Positions 1 through 6,319 of a DNA stretch of 14,844 nt are shown in pieces (the first letter of the stretch is position 1; each line of letters starts with the position of its first letter). Position numbers and translations under genes: made by a program. The stretch comes from Eggerthellaceae bacterium (GTDB taxonomy: Bacteria; Actinomycetota; Coriobacteriia; Coriobacteriales; Eggerthellaceae): assembly GCA_003452695.1 (NCBI GenBank), contig DMNP01000077.1, forward strand, positions 2,034 through 16,877. The letters run 5' to 3'. Under the pieces are notes generated by a model that did no database searches, had not been told where the DNA came from, and saw nothing but the letters and a program-made list of their open reading frames with translations.

Positions 1-277
1 CCCGATTCGCCTGGGTGACCGACGAGTAACGCTCGTACGGCAGGCAGTTCTACAAGTAGCGCCCCACCCGATTTGGGCGAGCGCCCGACACCTGATTCAT
101 TGCCTCGACGATTAACATACGGCTGCGCGATGACATCCGCCACAATGCCGGACATCACCGCACGAGCGTGGCAAAGGGCTGTTCGCTGTTCGCGTTCGGC
201 AGCCGGTCATCAAATCTGATAAGCGTTCGCAAAGCAGTAGGATTCGAATTCGTCAACCGCATCGCCGATGTCGTTTG

Positions 278-305
278 CCGCTAGCAGCACCCTTGCGGTT
301 TTTTT
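278..305 (+). terminator. Possible weak plus-strand terminator at the left edge
   Basis: A 4-bp stem (CCGC at 278-281 with GCGG at 295-298) is followed by seven T residues at 299-305. It would end a plus-strand transcript coming from left of 278. The stem is short, so this rests mostly on the T run. Bases 1-277 hold no convincing reading frame or tRNA; only short stop-interrupted frames are seen there. Confidence 0.35.
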
Positions 306-306
306 G

Positions 307-1428
307 CTATGCGAGTAGAGCCGCAATCTGGCGGTCCTTCAACCGGTTCACCGCATCGAGCTTCCAGGCCGGGTAGCCAAGGCCCGGATCTTCGTAGGCG
401 AAGTCCTTGAGCGCGACGAGTTTGGCGCGGATGGCCGGCGTCATGAGCTCGCGCCCGATGGACACGAAGTCGGTGCCGATCTTGGGCCCGATAAGGTTGA
501 TGTACTCGTCGAAGTCGTCGCCTTCCATCATCAGGGGCAGGCACGCCATGTTGTGGTCGAATAGCGGCGCCATGCCAAGGACGCAGCCGGTCGCGTTGTC
601 CACCAGAAAGCCGTAGTTGCCCGAATGGCGGTCCACGTTGGCCATGACGGCGTCCATCACGACCATCTCGCGGAAGCTGTCCTCGGCGCCATGCCGCGCG
701 CAGAACTCGAGCATGTCGCGAATGCCGAACGGCCCCTCGAAGAAGCGGTGCGCCGAGACGAACCCGACGCCTTCGGACGTGAACAGCGGGCATTTGCTCG
801 CGAGCTTCCCGTGGTAGCGCACGATGCCGTAGGGCACGTGGTCAATCCCCGCCGCCTCGAGAAGGCTCGCGGCGAGCACCTCGGAATAGGGTTCGAACCC
901 GGCGTTCGCAAAGCCCTCAGATCCGCGCTTGAGCAGCGATATCCGGTCCCCCTCGCGAATCCAGCACTTCGCGAACGAACCCGACGTCGCGAACTCGGGG
1001 GAAGTCGGCGAGTTCTCGCGCCCGTACATTCCCGTGCCGTCGAAGGCGATCCGAGCGATCACGTCGTCGAACGGGTTGCGGTACAGCGACACATCGGCCC
1101 AGGAGAGGCACTCGTCGGCGCGCTTCATCCAGAACGTGTCGGTGAGCGAGAGACAGCGTGCCATGCCGATGAAGTCGTGGCGCGTGTTCAGGCCCAACTC
1201 GCGCATGAGCCTCATGATGGATGCGCGGTGCTTGGCGATCTGGCGACCGTCGACCCAATCGTCGATACCCGAGAAGCCATGCGGCAGGTACGGGTCGAGC
1301 TGGTCGACCAATACGTAGCGGAAATCGTCGAAGTCAGAAACCTCTTCGTACGTCGCCACGACCACGTCTTTGTTCATGAGCTGGTACAGCACGTAAGCGC
1401 TCCTCGCCGCATATTGATCGCGCTCCAT
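307..1428 (-). CDS. HipA-like protein kinase (orphan)
   Basis: A 373-aa protein with the C-terminal kinase signature of the HipA family. NVDRHSGN at about residues 264-271 carries the catalytic Asp266 and metal-ligand Asn271, and APLFDHN carries the second metal Asp291. SGSFAK (about 149-154) and LLKRG (about 165-169) fit the nucleotide-binding Gly/Lys elements. The N-terminal half carries LTDTFWM and LSWADVSLYRNPFDD, a block also found in the kinase at 12803-13987 (LSDQYWY, ITWAGSNFFDNGWDD), so the two are distant paralogues. HipA proteins phosphorylate Ser/Thr targets and normally pair with a HipB XRE antitoxin; none is adjacent here. The start is uncertain: ATG at 1428 was chosen because it lies just before the first conserved strand (YVLYQLM), but no strong ribosome site is seen, and an in-frame ATG at 1479 would add 17 residues. 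A double-glycine-leader peptide gene lies upstream on the same strand. Confidence 0.82.
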   Translation of the reverse strand: MERDQYAARSAYVLYQLMNKDVVVATYEEVSDFDDFRYVLVDQLDPYLPHGFSGIDDWVDGRQIAKHRASIMRLMRELGLNTRHDFIGMARCLSLTDTFWMKRADECLSWADVSLYRNPFDDVIARIAFDGTGMYGRENSPTSPEFATSGSFAKCWIREGDRISLLKRGSEGFANAGFEPYSEVLAASLLEAAGIDHVPYGIVRYHGKLASKCPLFTSEGVGFVSAHRFFEGPFGIRDMLEFCARHGAEDSFREMVVMDAVMANVDRHSGNYGFLVDNATGCVLGMAPLFDHNMACLPLMMEGDDFDEYINLIGPKIGTDFVSIGRELMTPAIRAKLVALKDFAYEDPGLGYPAWKLDAVNRLKDRQIAALLA

Positions 1429-1568
1429 TATACCCGACGCTCGAACTCGCCCCGATATCGCACCAAAAGCCGCCGTCATGGCTGTGGGGATTTGGAGCGC
1501 GCCGCCGCGTCATCGGGAGCGAAGCGACACATAAGAAGGCCGGAGGCCATACATTGGTTTTGGGTGTG

Positions 1569-1604
1569 AAAAAGGGGCTGCAACGTCACTTCTGTTACAG
1601 CCCC
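1569..1604 (-). terminator. Strong minus-strand intrinsic terminator
   Basis: An 11-bp stem (1574-1584 with 1594-1604, one T:G wobble) encloses a 9-nt loop. On the minus strand it is followed by five T residues (1573-1569). It would stop transcription coming from the 1694-2093 side before it reaches the kinase gene at 1428, so that gene probably has its own promoter or depends on read-through. Confidence 0.78.
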
Positions 1605-1693
1605 ATTCTTCGCTCGTTGTAGCTGATAGGCTTTCCGCCAGGGAAGCATTATGCTCAGAGTTTTATACTCGCCTGAATTGTCCCGCACTTGCC

Positions 1694-1771
1694 GCTAGAG
1701 ACTCGCCTTGTAGGCTGCGAAGCGCTTGGCCACGTTGCCCTCGATGTTGTTGAAGAATAAGCGGTGGTCAT
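1694..1771 (-). pseudogene. C-terminal scrap of an unidentified protein
   Basis: On the minus strand, between an in-frame TAG (about 1769-1771) and a stop at 1694-1696, there is a protein-like stretch reading about DDHRLFFNNIEGNVAKRF and ending AAYKASL. It looks like the natural C-terminus of a longer protein and is followed 90 bases later by the strong terminator at 1569-1604. There is no start codon. I do not recognise the family. It fits the general gene decay in this part of the window. Confidence 0.4.
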
Positions 1772-1803
1772 CCTAGTGGTAGCTCTGCGGCCCGGCGAAC
1801 GAA

Positions 1804-1832
1804 GCCCCGCATGGCAACAGGGCGTGCGGGGC
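1804..1832 (-). terminator. Hairpin after the double-glycine peptide gene
   Basis: A perfect 7-bp GC stem (GCCCCGC at 1804-1810, GCGGGGC at 1826-1832) lies 7 bases beyond the stop codon of the minus-strand peptide gene at 1839-2093. The T content after the stem on the minus strand is modest (TTCGTT), so termination may be incomplete. Confidence 0.5.
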
Positions 1833-1838
1833 GCTTTC

Positions 1839-2093
1839 TCAGTTCAACCAGTTCTCGGCGACGTAGTCGATGAACGCGTTGGCGTAGCGCTCGTTTCTGC
1901 CGTAGGTCCTCTTGATTTCCGTCATCGCGTCGGCGAGGGTGAGCCCCCTCAACTTGGCCTCCTTGATATACTTGTCGAGGGTGGGCTTGGTCTTGTAGTT
2001 CACTATTTCGCCGCCCGCGATTTCTTCGAGCATCTCGTCGCTCAGCACAAACATATCGTTCTGCTGATTCGTCCCGTTTTCGTTGGTTTCCAT
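1839..2093 (-). CDS. Double-glycine-leader peptide precursor, 84 aa
   Basis: A small protein with a short acidic leader ending in the motif LSDEMLEEIAGG (residues about 17-28), the leader cleavage motif of Nif11-like and bacteriocin-type precursors. Unlike most such precursors, a long 56-residue, Cys-free, charged and probably helical segment follows the GG (ending AFIDYVAENWLN). The ATG at 2093 is preceded by an AGAAGGAAAG-type ribosome site; a second ATG at 2126 has a poorer one. The gene is followed by a hairpin (1804-1832), and the next intact gene on the same strand is a HipA-like kinase, an order also seen at 14280 to 12803. It could be a RiPP or unmodified bacteriocin precursor, or a small regulatory protein that merely ends its helix in AGG. 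The GG motif is seen; the function is inferred. Confidence 0.65.
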   Translation of the reverse strand: METNENGTNQQNDMFVLSDEMLEEIAGGEIVNYKTKPTLDKYIKEAKLRGLTLADAMTEIKRTYGRNERYANAFIDYVAENWLN

Positions 2094-2262
2094 AATCGCT
2101 TTCCTTCTCTTTGCCGGTAATGACATTTCTCTGCTCACCGATGGCATCTGCGTGTCACTCGCGAAATGAGACCGAGCATAACTTTGCGCGCCGTTCAAGA
2201 ACGCTAACGGAAGCTTTCAAGGTATTGTACCGTACTGTTGCAAAAAAGCAGCAACGAGCCTC

Positions 2263-2277
2263 GGTGTGGGACACACC
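2263..2277. promoter_or_regulatory. 15-bp palindrome, possible operator
   Basis: GGTGTG and CACACC arms flank a 3-base centre, 46 bases upstream of the remnant reductase gene at 2323. It resembles an operator of a dimeric regulator, possibly left over from the intact redox locus. No cognate regulator is adjacent. The 2094-2322 gap otherwise holds nothing I recognise. Confidence 0.3.
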
Positions 2278-2322
2278 CCTCGGTTCCGTCCCACTCCGAA
2301 ACGGCGGAAAGGACCCTGTATC

Positions 2323-2430
2323 ATGGTGGACATCAAGCTTCCCAAGATCGCGCCAGGCGCATGGGCCTGGGGCAACGACGGCATGCTCGGCATCGGCGCA
2401 ATCCGCTTCTGGGAAAAGGTAATGGACTAA
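2323..2430 (+). pseudogene. N-terminal fragment of an aldo/keto reductase
   Basis: A 35-codon frame begins with the sequence typical of aldo/keto reductase N-termini (IKLPKIAPGAWAWGNDG at residues 4-20) and then reads into unrelated residues and a stop. Intact family members are about 280-330 aa, so only the first strand and turn survive. An AAAGGA ribosome site precedes the ATG. It lies just ahead of a second redox fragment, suggesting a former reductase operon cut down by deletion. Confidence 0.6.
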
Positions 2431-2458
2431 GGGCAAGCGAAGAAAGGCGGCACCCATC

Positions 2459-2668
2459 ATGAAGAACGTGCTGGTTGTTTTCGGGCACCCGCGCCTGGAC
2501 GACGACTCGGTGGCGAACAAGGCCATCGTGGAGGAGCTGTCGAAGCTCGAAGGGTACACGATCGACCGGCTCGACGCGCTCTACCCCGATTTCACTTTCG
2601 ACGTGGAGGCCGAGCAGGCTAAGCTCGTGGCGGCAGACGTCGTCGTGCTCGGCGGTAGTTGCGGTTAG
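2459..2668 (+). pseudogene. Truncated flavodoxin-fold NAD(P)H:quinone oxidoreductase
   Basis: The 69-aa product starts MKNVLVVFGHPRLDDDSVAN, the phosphate-binding strand-loop of the MdaB/KefF-type NAD(P)H dehydrogenase (quinone) family, and runs to AADVVVL, where the family normally continues with a QFPxYW segment. Here it ends abruptly in GGSCG and a stop at 2666-2668. Intact homologues are about 180-200 aa, so roughly the first third remains. The break is near 2655, close to where DNA related to the radical SAM locus at 9494-9736 has been inserted. A ribosome site (AAAGGCGG) is present, so a short product could still be made. Confidence 0.7.
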
Positions 2669-2797
2669 CCTTGCAATTGGCCTGCTCTCCTGCTTCGTTT
2701 GCGATCATGGCAGCAAGCTATTCAATATGCGCCGAACGATGTTGGATGACGGCAGAGAACGGGCCTCTAAGCACATGACATGCTCGGCACATATGAG

Positions 2798-2806
2798 TGC
2801 TAGAAT
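2798..2806 (+). promoter_or_regulatory. Extended -10 promoter of the truncated radical SAM copy
   Basis: TGC followed by TAGAAT (2801-2806) forms an extended -10 box, identical to the one at 9494-9502 and at the same distance from the ATG. No good -35 is seen at 16-18 bases in either copy, as is usual for extended -10 promoters. Confidence 0.5.
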
Positions 2807-2843
2807 GCCCGCAAGAGAGGTGTTCAGTACTCGAGAGGCGCTC

Positions 2844-3040
2844 ATGGACCAGGCAAAAGGGAGCGCGGAGCGCACGGCAGGCGAAGCGGGCTGGCATGCC
2901 TCCCGGTACAACCTGATGGCGAAGGTGCCGGGTTCGGACAACGTGGCGATCGCCAACCTCTTCAAGGGCACCTGCGCAGAGTACAACCTTATCGAGGTGT
3001 ATCTCCTCTCCATGATCGAACAGTTGAGCGAGCGCCATCC
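2844..3040 (+). pseudogene. Truncated 5' copy of the radical SAM maturase gene
   Basis: This encodes the first 65 or so residues of the radical SAM/SPASM protein at 9540-10877 (starting MDQAKGSAERTAGEAGWHAS), ahead of the iron-sulphur cysteine motif. After residue 65 (LSERHP) the frame continues to 3215 through sequence antisense to the neighbouring minus-strand genes, so the tail is not meaningful protein. The start ATG, promoter and spacing are preserved. With no cluster motif it cannot be a radical SAM enzyme. The N-terminal piece is the part that in related maturases often helps leader-peptide recognition, so residual binding is imaginable but unsupported. Confidence 0.85.
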
Positions 3041-3100
3041 GCCGAACGCCGCGCGGTATTCTTCCATCGCCTCCCTGAATTCTGACACCGTGTCTGACAT
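3041..3100 (-). pseudogene. Start of a gene cut off by the radical SAM duplicate
   Basis: An ATG at 3100, overlapping the stop region of the 193-aa gene upstream (stop at 3104-3102), begins MSDTVSEFREAMEEYRAAFG and then runs into the antisense of the duplicated radical SAM segment. A ribosome site (AGGAAA) lies inside the upstream gene, so the two were translationally coupled. Only 20 residues are native. The family is not recognisable. Confidence 0.5.
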
Positions 3101-3101
3101 G

Positions 3102-3683
3102 TCATTTCCTGAACTCGTCTGGCACGCGATACACGCGCCTGCGGGCATCTTCGTCAAGCAATTCCTTGAGAACAGTCTTGCGTGGATAGCCTACGGCTTC
3201 CTCTATTTTCCTTGAAACTTTCCTGCTCCAGCTCGAAGAGTCACGCAATGCTTGGATGTGGAAATGGACGAGCTCGCCTGTTGAGATAACGACGCCCACA
3301 GGGCCGCTAATCGTGAGGGGCCGCGTCGCGCGGAAAACCCAGCATCCAAGAATCTCCTCGGCCATGAAAATTGGGCCGATCAGGTTGTACACCTTCCCGC
3401 AAGCCGAGACGAAGCCCTCAGGAAGCGGCAAGTTCTCGACTTTGAGGCCTTCTCCAGCCTCACGGCTTGCAACAAGCTCGTCCATGGCCAAAAGGTATTT
3501 CTCCATTGCCCAAAGGCGAACCTCGGGCGAGGGATTCATGCCTTCCGGATAGCAAAGAAAGCCTCGCGACTGTTCCCGCCTCTCCTCTTCAACATCGTAG
3601 AATAGCCGGTCCCTCTCCACAGCCAACTCCATGAGAGAAAGACCCTCGAACTGGGCGATGAAACCTTCTGTAGACAGCACCAT
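3102..3683 (-). CDS. Unidentified 193-aa protein
   Basis: A protein-like frame with good codon usage and a strong ribosome site (AGGAGG, 9 bases before the ATG at 3683); the upstream ATG at 3710 lacks one. The N-terminal half is acidic and helical (LSLMELAVERDRLFYDVEEE), followed by a central PSPEVRLWAMEKY segment, then a hydrophobic beta-like stretch (GPIFMAEEILGCWVFRATRP) and a basic C-terminus (SRKIEEAVGYPRK). No catalytic motif or transmembrane segment is seen. It overlaps the truncated downstream gene at 3100, a two-gene arrangement often seen in toxin-antitoxin or mobile-element modules, but nothing in the sequence identifies it as either. Confidence 0.65.
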   Translation of the reverse strand: MVLSTEGFIAQFEGLSLMELAVERDRLFYDVEEERREQSRGFLCYPEGMNPSPEVRLWAMEKYLLAMDELVASREAGEGLKVENLPLPEGFVSACGKVYNLIGPIFMAEEILGCWVFRATRPLTISGPVGVVISTGELVHFHIQALRDSSSWSRKVSRKIEEAVGYPRKTVLKELLDEDARRRVYRVPDEFRK

Positions 3684-3984
3684 TTCCACCAACCTCCTAT
3701 CCGACAGCATTCATATTAGGGCTTGTCCCGCATTCCGCATGTACCGCACCGCGGACACCTGGAATACCTGAAACGACGATAATTACACTTATCGGATTGG
3801 CGGAGGGAATGCCATGGCGCTCGCGCGCGCCCACCCCTTCGATCCGGATGCGCCGGCGGCCGCAAAACGGCCCCTTGCACAGCCGCGCCAAACTCCAGGG
3901 TGCCTGCGGTGCCCGTGGTCACGTTGCGCCCGCCTACTGCACGCATCCCGCTCCCATATCGTATAAGCACGATTCCAGGAGGTG

Positions 3985-4016
3985 TTCCCAAAATGGGAAT
4001 GGGTGTTCCCGGAACA
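3985..4016. promoter_or_regulatory. Pair of palindromic operator-like sites
   Basis: Two palindromes lie side by side: TTCCCA-AAA-TGGGAA at 3985-3999 and TGTTCC-C-GGAACA at 4004-4016. They share TTCC/GGAA half-sites and precede the XRE regulator gene at 4157. They are plausible autoregulatory operators for that protein. The 3684-3984 stretch upstream holds no gene I can support. Confidence 0.45.
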
Positions 4017-4142
4017 GACCAGTTAATTCCCAAAGCGTTCCATTTTTCGCACATGAGCGGGGAAACAGTTACCTTAGCGTGGTCAGCAGGTGGCGAGGCT
4101 CCGATACGCCGGCGCATCGGGCAAATCGATGGCGACTGGTAA
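3993..4142 (+). CDS. Possible 49-aa small ORF before the XRE gene
   Basis: A frame starting at the ATG at 3993 has an AGGAGGT ribosome site nine bases upstream and ends 14 bases before the XRE start. The product (starts MGMGVPGTDQLIPKAF) matches no family I know. Its first codons overlap the palindromic sites at 3985-4016, so the open frame may be accidental. Confidence 0.25.
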   Translation: MGMGVPGTDQLIPKAFHFSHMSGETVTLAWSAGGEAPIRRRIGQIDGDW

Positions 4143-4156
4143 GGAGAGAAGCGGAA

Positions 4157-4405
4157 ATGGACCACTCCCAGTACATAATCGACAAGCTCGAGGAGGCGCG
4201 CGACGAGAGGGGAATGCCCATCGCCGAGCTCGCGAGGCGCACGGACATCGCGAGGAAGCGCCTGTGGTACATCCTCAACGGCACGCGGAAGCTGAGGGCG
4301 GACGAGTTCGTCAGGATCATCGTCGTCTTGGGCACGCCCGTCACGGCGTACGTGCCAGACGAGGTTCCGGAAACGTTGAAGAGGCCGCGCAACAGCGCGG
4401 GATGA
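4157..4405 (+). CDS. Small XRE-family (Cro/CI-type) DNA-binding protein
   Basis: An 82-aa helix-turn-helix protein. Residues about 6-48 read IIDKLEEARDERGMPIAELA then RRTDIARKRLWYILNG, the helix-turn-helix pattern of Cro/CI regulators, with a short C-terminal tail. The ATG at 4157 follows a good AAGGAG site. It is followed by a strong hairpin (4414-4456) and then by the start of another gene with its own strong ribosome site. It probably controls the mobile element to which the broken integrase belonged, acting at the palindromes upstream. It could instead be an excisionase-like factor. It is not positioned as a HipB partner of either HipA-like kinase. Confidence 0.75.
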   Translation: MDHSQYIIDKLEEARDERGMPIAELARRTDIARKRLWYILNGTRKLRADEFVRIIVVLGTPVTAYVPDEVPETLKRPRNSAG

Positions 4406-4413
4406 TGAGACAC

Positions 4414-4456
4414 GAGAGCCCCGGTGGCATCCACACTTTGCCCGGCCGGGGCTCTC
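4414..4456 (+). terminator. Terminator or attenuator after the XRE gene
   Basis: An 11-bp perfect stem (GAGAGCCCCGG at 4414-4424, CCGGGGCTCTC at 4446-4456) with a 21-base loop starts 8 bases after the XRE stop. Only a weak pyrimidine tail follows (TCCATTCT). It separates the regulator from the mobile-element gene start at 4521. Confidence 0.6.
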
Positions 4457-4520
4457 TCCATTCTGAGAAGGAAGCGGAGGCGCTGGGACAGATTGTCCCA
4501 GCGGAAGGAGGCGGTTGCCC

Positions 4521-4588
4521 ATGGCGAGCGATTTCGGGGACGAGGCCGGAGGCGAGCTGTACAGCTGGATGCTCCGGGTCGGCCAGGA
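4521..4588 (+). pseudogene. Start of a mobile-element gene, truncated
   Basis: An ATG with an excellent ribosome site (AAGGAGG) encodes MASDFGDEAGGELYSWMLRV and a few more residues, then runs into the antisense of the integrase gene and stops at 4682. The N-terminus resembles proteins of the PcfB/DUF3801 type carried next to relaxase and coupling-protein genes in conjugative elements of Gram-positive bacteria; I hold that assignment loosely. The break point, about 4586, is the same point where the integrase loses its 3' end. Confidence 0.45.
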
Positions 4589-5440
4589 CGCGAACGTGTG
4601 CCGCAGGTCGTGGAACGTGCAGTTGAACCCGTTCATCTTGCAGAAGGCGGCGTATTCTTTGCCGAGGAGCGAGGGATTGTAGGGGCGCGACTCGGGTTCC
4701 TGCGTGCCGAGGATGAAGGGGTCAGCGGAGCGCACCCCCATGCTGTCGAGTATGCGCATCGAGTCCCTGCGCATGGCGTAGAGCACCCCGAAGGTTCTTT
4801 TCGTCAGCGGAATGGTGCGGGCCGAGCTGTGGGTCTTGGGCTCCTTGAGGTAGTAGCCGCCTTCCTTGAGGCCGAACGCATGGCTCACGTTTATCGTGCA
4901 GTCGTCGTTCAGGTCCGACCAGCGGAGCGCGCAGATCTCGCCTCGCCGCATGCCTGTGGTGAGTGCGAGCTCTATCGCCATCGAGAGGGGCTGGCCGGGC
5001 GCCTGGCGGGCAAGTCCTAGCATCCGTGTTCGCTCCTCGCGGTTGAGCGCGTTGATCTTGGTTTTCGAGCGTTTCGGCGGCTTGCAGAAATCGCACGGGT
5101 TCTTCGTCAGCATGTCCTGGGCGACCGCCCACTTGAGCGCCTGCTTCAGCAGCCTGAAGGGGTTGGTAACCGTCTTCGGTGAGTATCCTTCGGAGGTCAT
5201 CTGAGCCATCCAGCCGTTCACCTCGGCGATGCCGAGATTGCGCAGCTGCACGTCGCCGATGTATCTGCTGATCAAGGCGGCATCCTTGCGGTAGCCACGT
5301 ATTGTCGAGGGCTCGACAGTCGCGGCCTTCTCCTTGTAGTCGACGAATGCTTCCATGAACTCGCGGACGGTGATCTTGCTCGTGGCGGCGCCAGATTGAG
5401 GGCGCTTGAAGGAGGGGTTAGCGTTTGGTTCGCTCGTAAT
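4589..5440 (-). pseudogene. Phage/ICE-type tyrosine integrase, truncated at both ends
   Basis: The frame shows a SAM-like core-binding domain (TVREFMEAFVDYKE to GWMAQM) and most of the catalytic domain: TTGMRRGEICALRW with the first Arg, the Lys region near KTHSSART, and HDLRHTFAS with the His-x-x-Arg pair. It then breaks at about 4588, before the second His/Trp and the nucleophile Tyr, so it cannot recombine DNA. At the 5' side, coding sequence continues upstream of the ATG at 5356 back to an in-frame stop at 5441-5443, so that ATG is internal and has no ribosome site; the arm-binding domain is missing. The reading frame stays open to 3716, but the product beyond the break is antisense of other sequence. 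Confidence 0.85.
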
Positions 5441-5530
5441 TCAACTTTTTAGGCTGCCCCCTCGTCGAAAGACGTCGGCGCGGAATCGGTCGATTGTGTG
5501 CTTTAACCCGCTTGCATAAGGAACGAGTCC

Positions 5531-5941
5531 ATGGAAGACTACATCTCCTCGATTATCCAGGTGGTGCCAGGACCTGATTTCACCGCGTATGCATACTTCA
5601 CCGACGGCGCGATGCGTCTTGCTGACATGAAGCTTCTCATCGAAAAAGGAGGCGTGTTTGAGAGAATCGCTGATGAATCCATTTTCTCGGAACCGCTTAC
5701 AGTCGCGAATGGACGATGGCCTGGGACTATGGCATCCTGGACGACAAAGCAGGACTCGATTCTTCGCGAGCTCGGGCACTTGGGCGTCGACGCCGTGCGC
5801 TTCGAGAAGGCCGTATCTGGCTTCAGACACGAGCGCGACAAGATGCGCCAGCGCAACCAGCCATTTAGCCCGCAAGTACGGGCTAAAGAGGCGGCGCAAG
5901 CGAGGTTGATCTCATGCGGGACGGTTACAGTGGTAGCGTAG
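5531..5941 (+). CDS. DUF2442-like small protein, probably frameshifted
   Basis: The first 55 or so residues (DFTAYAYFTDGAMRLADMKL and LIEKGGVFERIADESIFSEP) match the DUF2442 pattern of a beta hairpin plus 'hhDhxPLIexGgvFxxLxD'. DUF2442 proteins normally end near 80-100 aa after a TVAWD motif. Here that motif (TMAWDYG) appears in a different frame at about 5711-5735, implying an indel near 5705; the annotated frame instead continues to 136 aa with unrelated sequence. The ATG at 5531 has an AAGGA site. Function is unknown; in other genomes such genes often sit beside small toxin-antitoxin-like genes. It may be a decaying gene. Confidence 0.5.
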   Translation: MEDYISSIIQVVPGPDFTAYAYFTDGAMRLADMKLLIEKGGVFERIADESIFSEPLTVANGRWPGTMASWTTKQDSILRELGHLGVDAVRFEKAVSGFRHERDKMRQRNQPFSPQVRAKEAAQARLISCGTVTVVA

Positions 5942-5994
5942 CTTCCAATAGCCTCTATTGCCGGAACCTTGGCAACGCTTGGCGCGAGCCTAAC

Positions 5995-6192
5995 CTATGA
6001 CTCTATGATTCGAGGTTTGTCCCGAATCTTCATCGGGCAAATGTATTCACCGCAACGTCCGCCGGCGATGTCATTCAGCTCCTCCGCGCTCAATTCGATA
6101 TCCTCGAGTTCTGCGAGCTCCTTCAGCTCCTCGATCGTTTCGCACGACTTGACTTTCTCTTTCAGCTCGTCGCTCAGCTTGTCGAGTTCCAT
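5995..6192 (-). CDS. Nif11-like RiPP precursor peptide A
   Basis: A 65-aa precursor. The 45-residue acidic leader (MELDKLSDELKEKVKSCETI start, LSAEELNDIAGG end) fits the Nif11-derived leader family, with the GG cleavage site at 44-45. The 20-residue core starts RCGEYICPMK and has two Cys (47 and 52), four basic residues, one Tyr and two Pro. The leader aligns without gaps to that of peptide B at 9341, with over half the positions identical, so one enzyme set could recognise both. The ATG at 6192 has a GGAGGG ribosome site. The gene is divergent from the S15 peptidase (start 6320), sharing an AT-rich 127-bp gap. It is a likely substrate of the radical SAM maturase at 9540; this is inferred. 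Confidence 0.85.
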   Translation of the reverse strand: MELDKLSDELKEKVKSCETIEELKELAELEDIELSAEELNDIAGGRCGEYICPMKIRDKPRIIES

Positions 6193-6256
6193 GCGGCCCT
6201 CCTGTCGTTGAGCTTTTGCTCATAAATGGAATTGTAGCGCAAGCTCCTTTTGGTTC

Positions 6257-6282
6257 GATTATATCGCTCAGAATGATTATAT
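6257..6282. promoter_or_regulatory. AT-rich direct repeat in a divergent promoter region
   Basis: GATTATAT occurs at 6257-6264 and again at 6275-6282, 18 bp apart, between precursor A (minus) and the S15 peptidase (plus). TATATT (6278-6283 region) could serve as a -10 for the peptidase, and TATAAT on the other strand for the precursor. The repeat spacing suggests either overlapping promoters or a regulator binding same-face half-sites. Confidence 0.4.
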
Positions 6283-6319
6283 TGAGGTAGCGTGCCGATC
6301 ATGCGAGGTGGGTGACACT

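Larger units (their letters stand above)
2798..3040 (+). repeat. Duplicate of the radical SAM promoter and 5' coding region
   Basis: Bases 2798-3040 match 9494-9736. The coding part (197 bases from each ATG) differs at only three positions by my count. The promoter-to-start part has the same length (37 bases between the -10 box and ATG) but more differences. Similarity stops sharply after 3040. Confidence 0.9.

Noticed and set aside
231..260. GGATTCGAATTCG resembling a tRNA T-arm
   Set aside because: No acceptor, D-arm or anticodon stem can be drawn around it.
625..1569. 314-codon open frame on the plus strand
   Set aside because: It is the antisense shadow of the HipA-like kinase gene in a GC-rich region; the product is Arg/Val/Glu-rich with no recognisable motif and no ribosome site.
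4157..4405. XRE protein as the HipB antitoxin of a HipA kinase
   Set aside because: It is about 2.7 kb from the nearer kinase, on the other strand, and linked by position to mobile-element genes.
3716..4588. C-terminal 290 residues of the long minus-strand frame containing the integrase
   Set aside because: The sequence after HDLRHTFAS is antisense to the plus-strand XRE gene and does not resemble an integrase; the real protein is broken at about 4588.
5868..5884. AGCCCG...CGGGCT hairpin inside the DUF2442-like frame
   Set aside because: Six-base stem with no T run and inside an open frame; could not be tied to any gene end.
1679..6025. Recurring TTGTCCCG words (near 1679, 3723, 6016)
   Set aside because: Considered as ends of a repeated insertion element, but matches are only 8-11 bases, flanks differ, and no paired inverted ends or target duplications were found.
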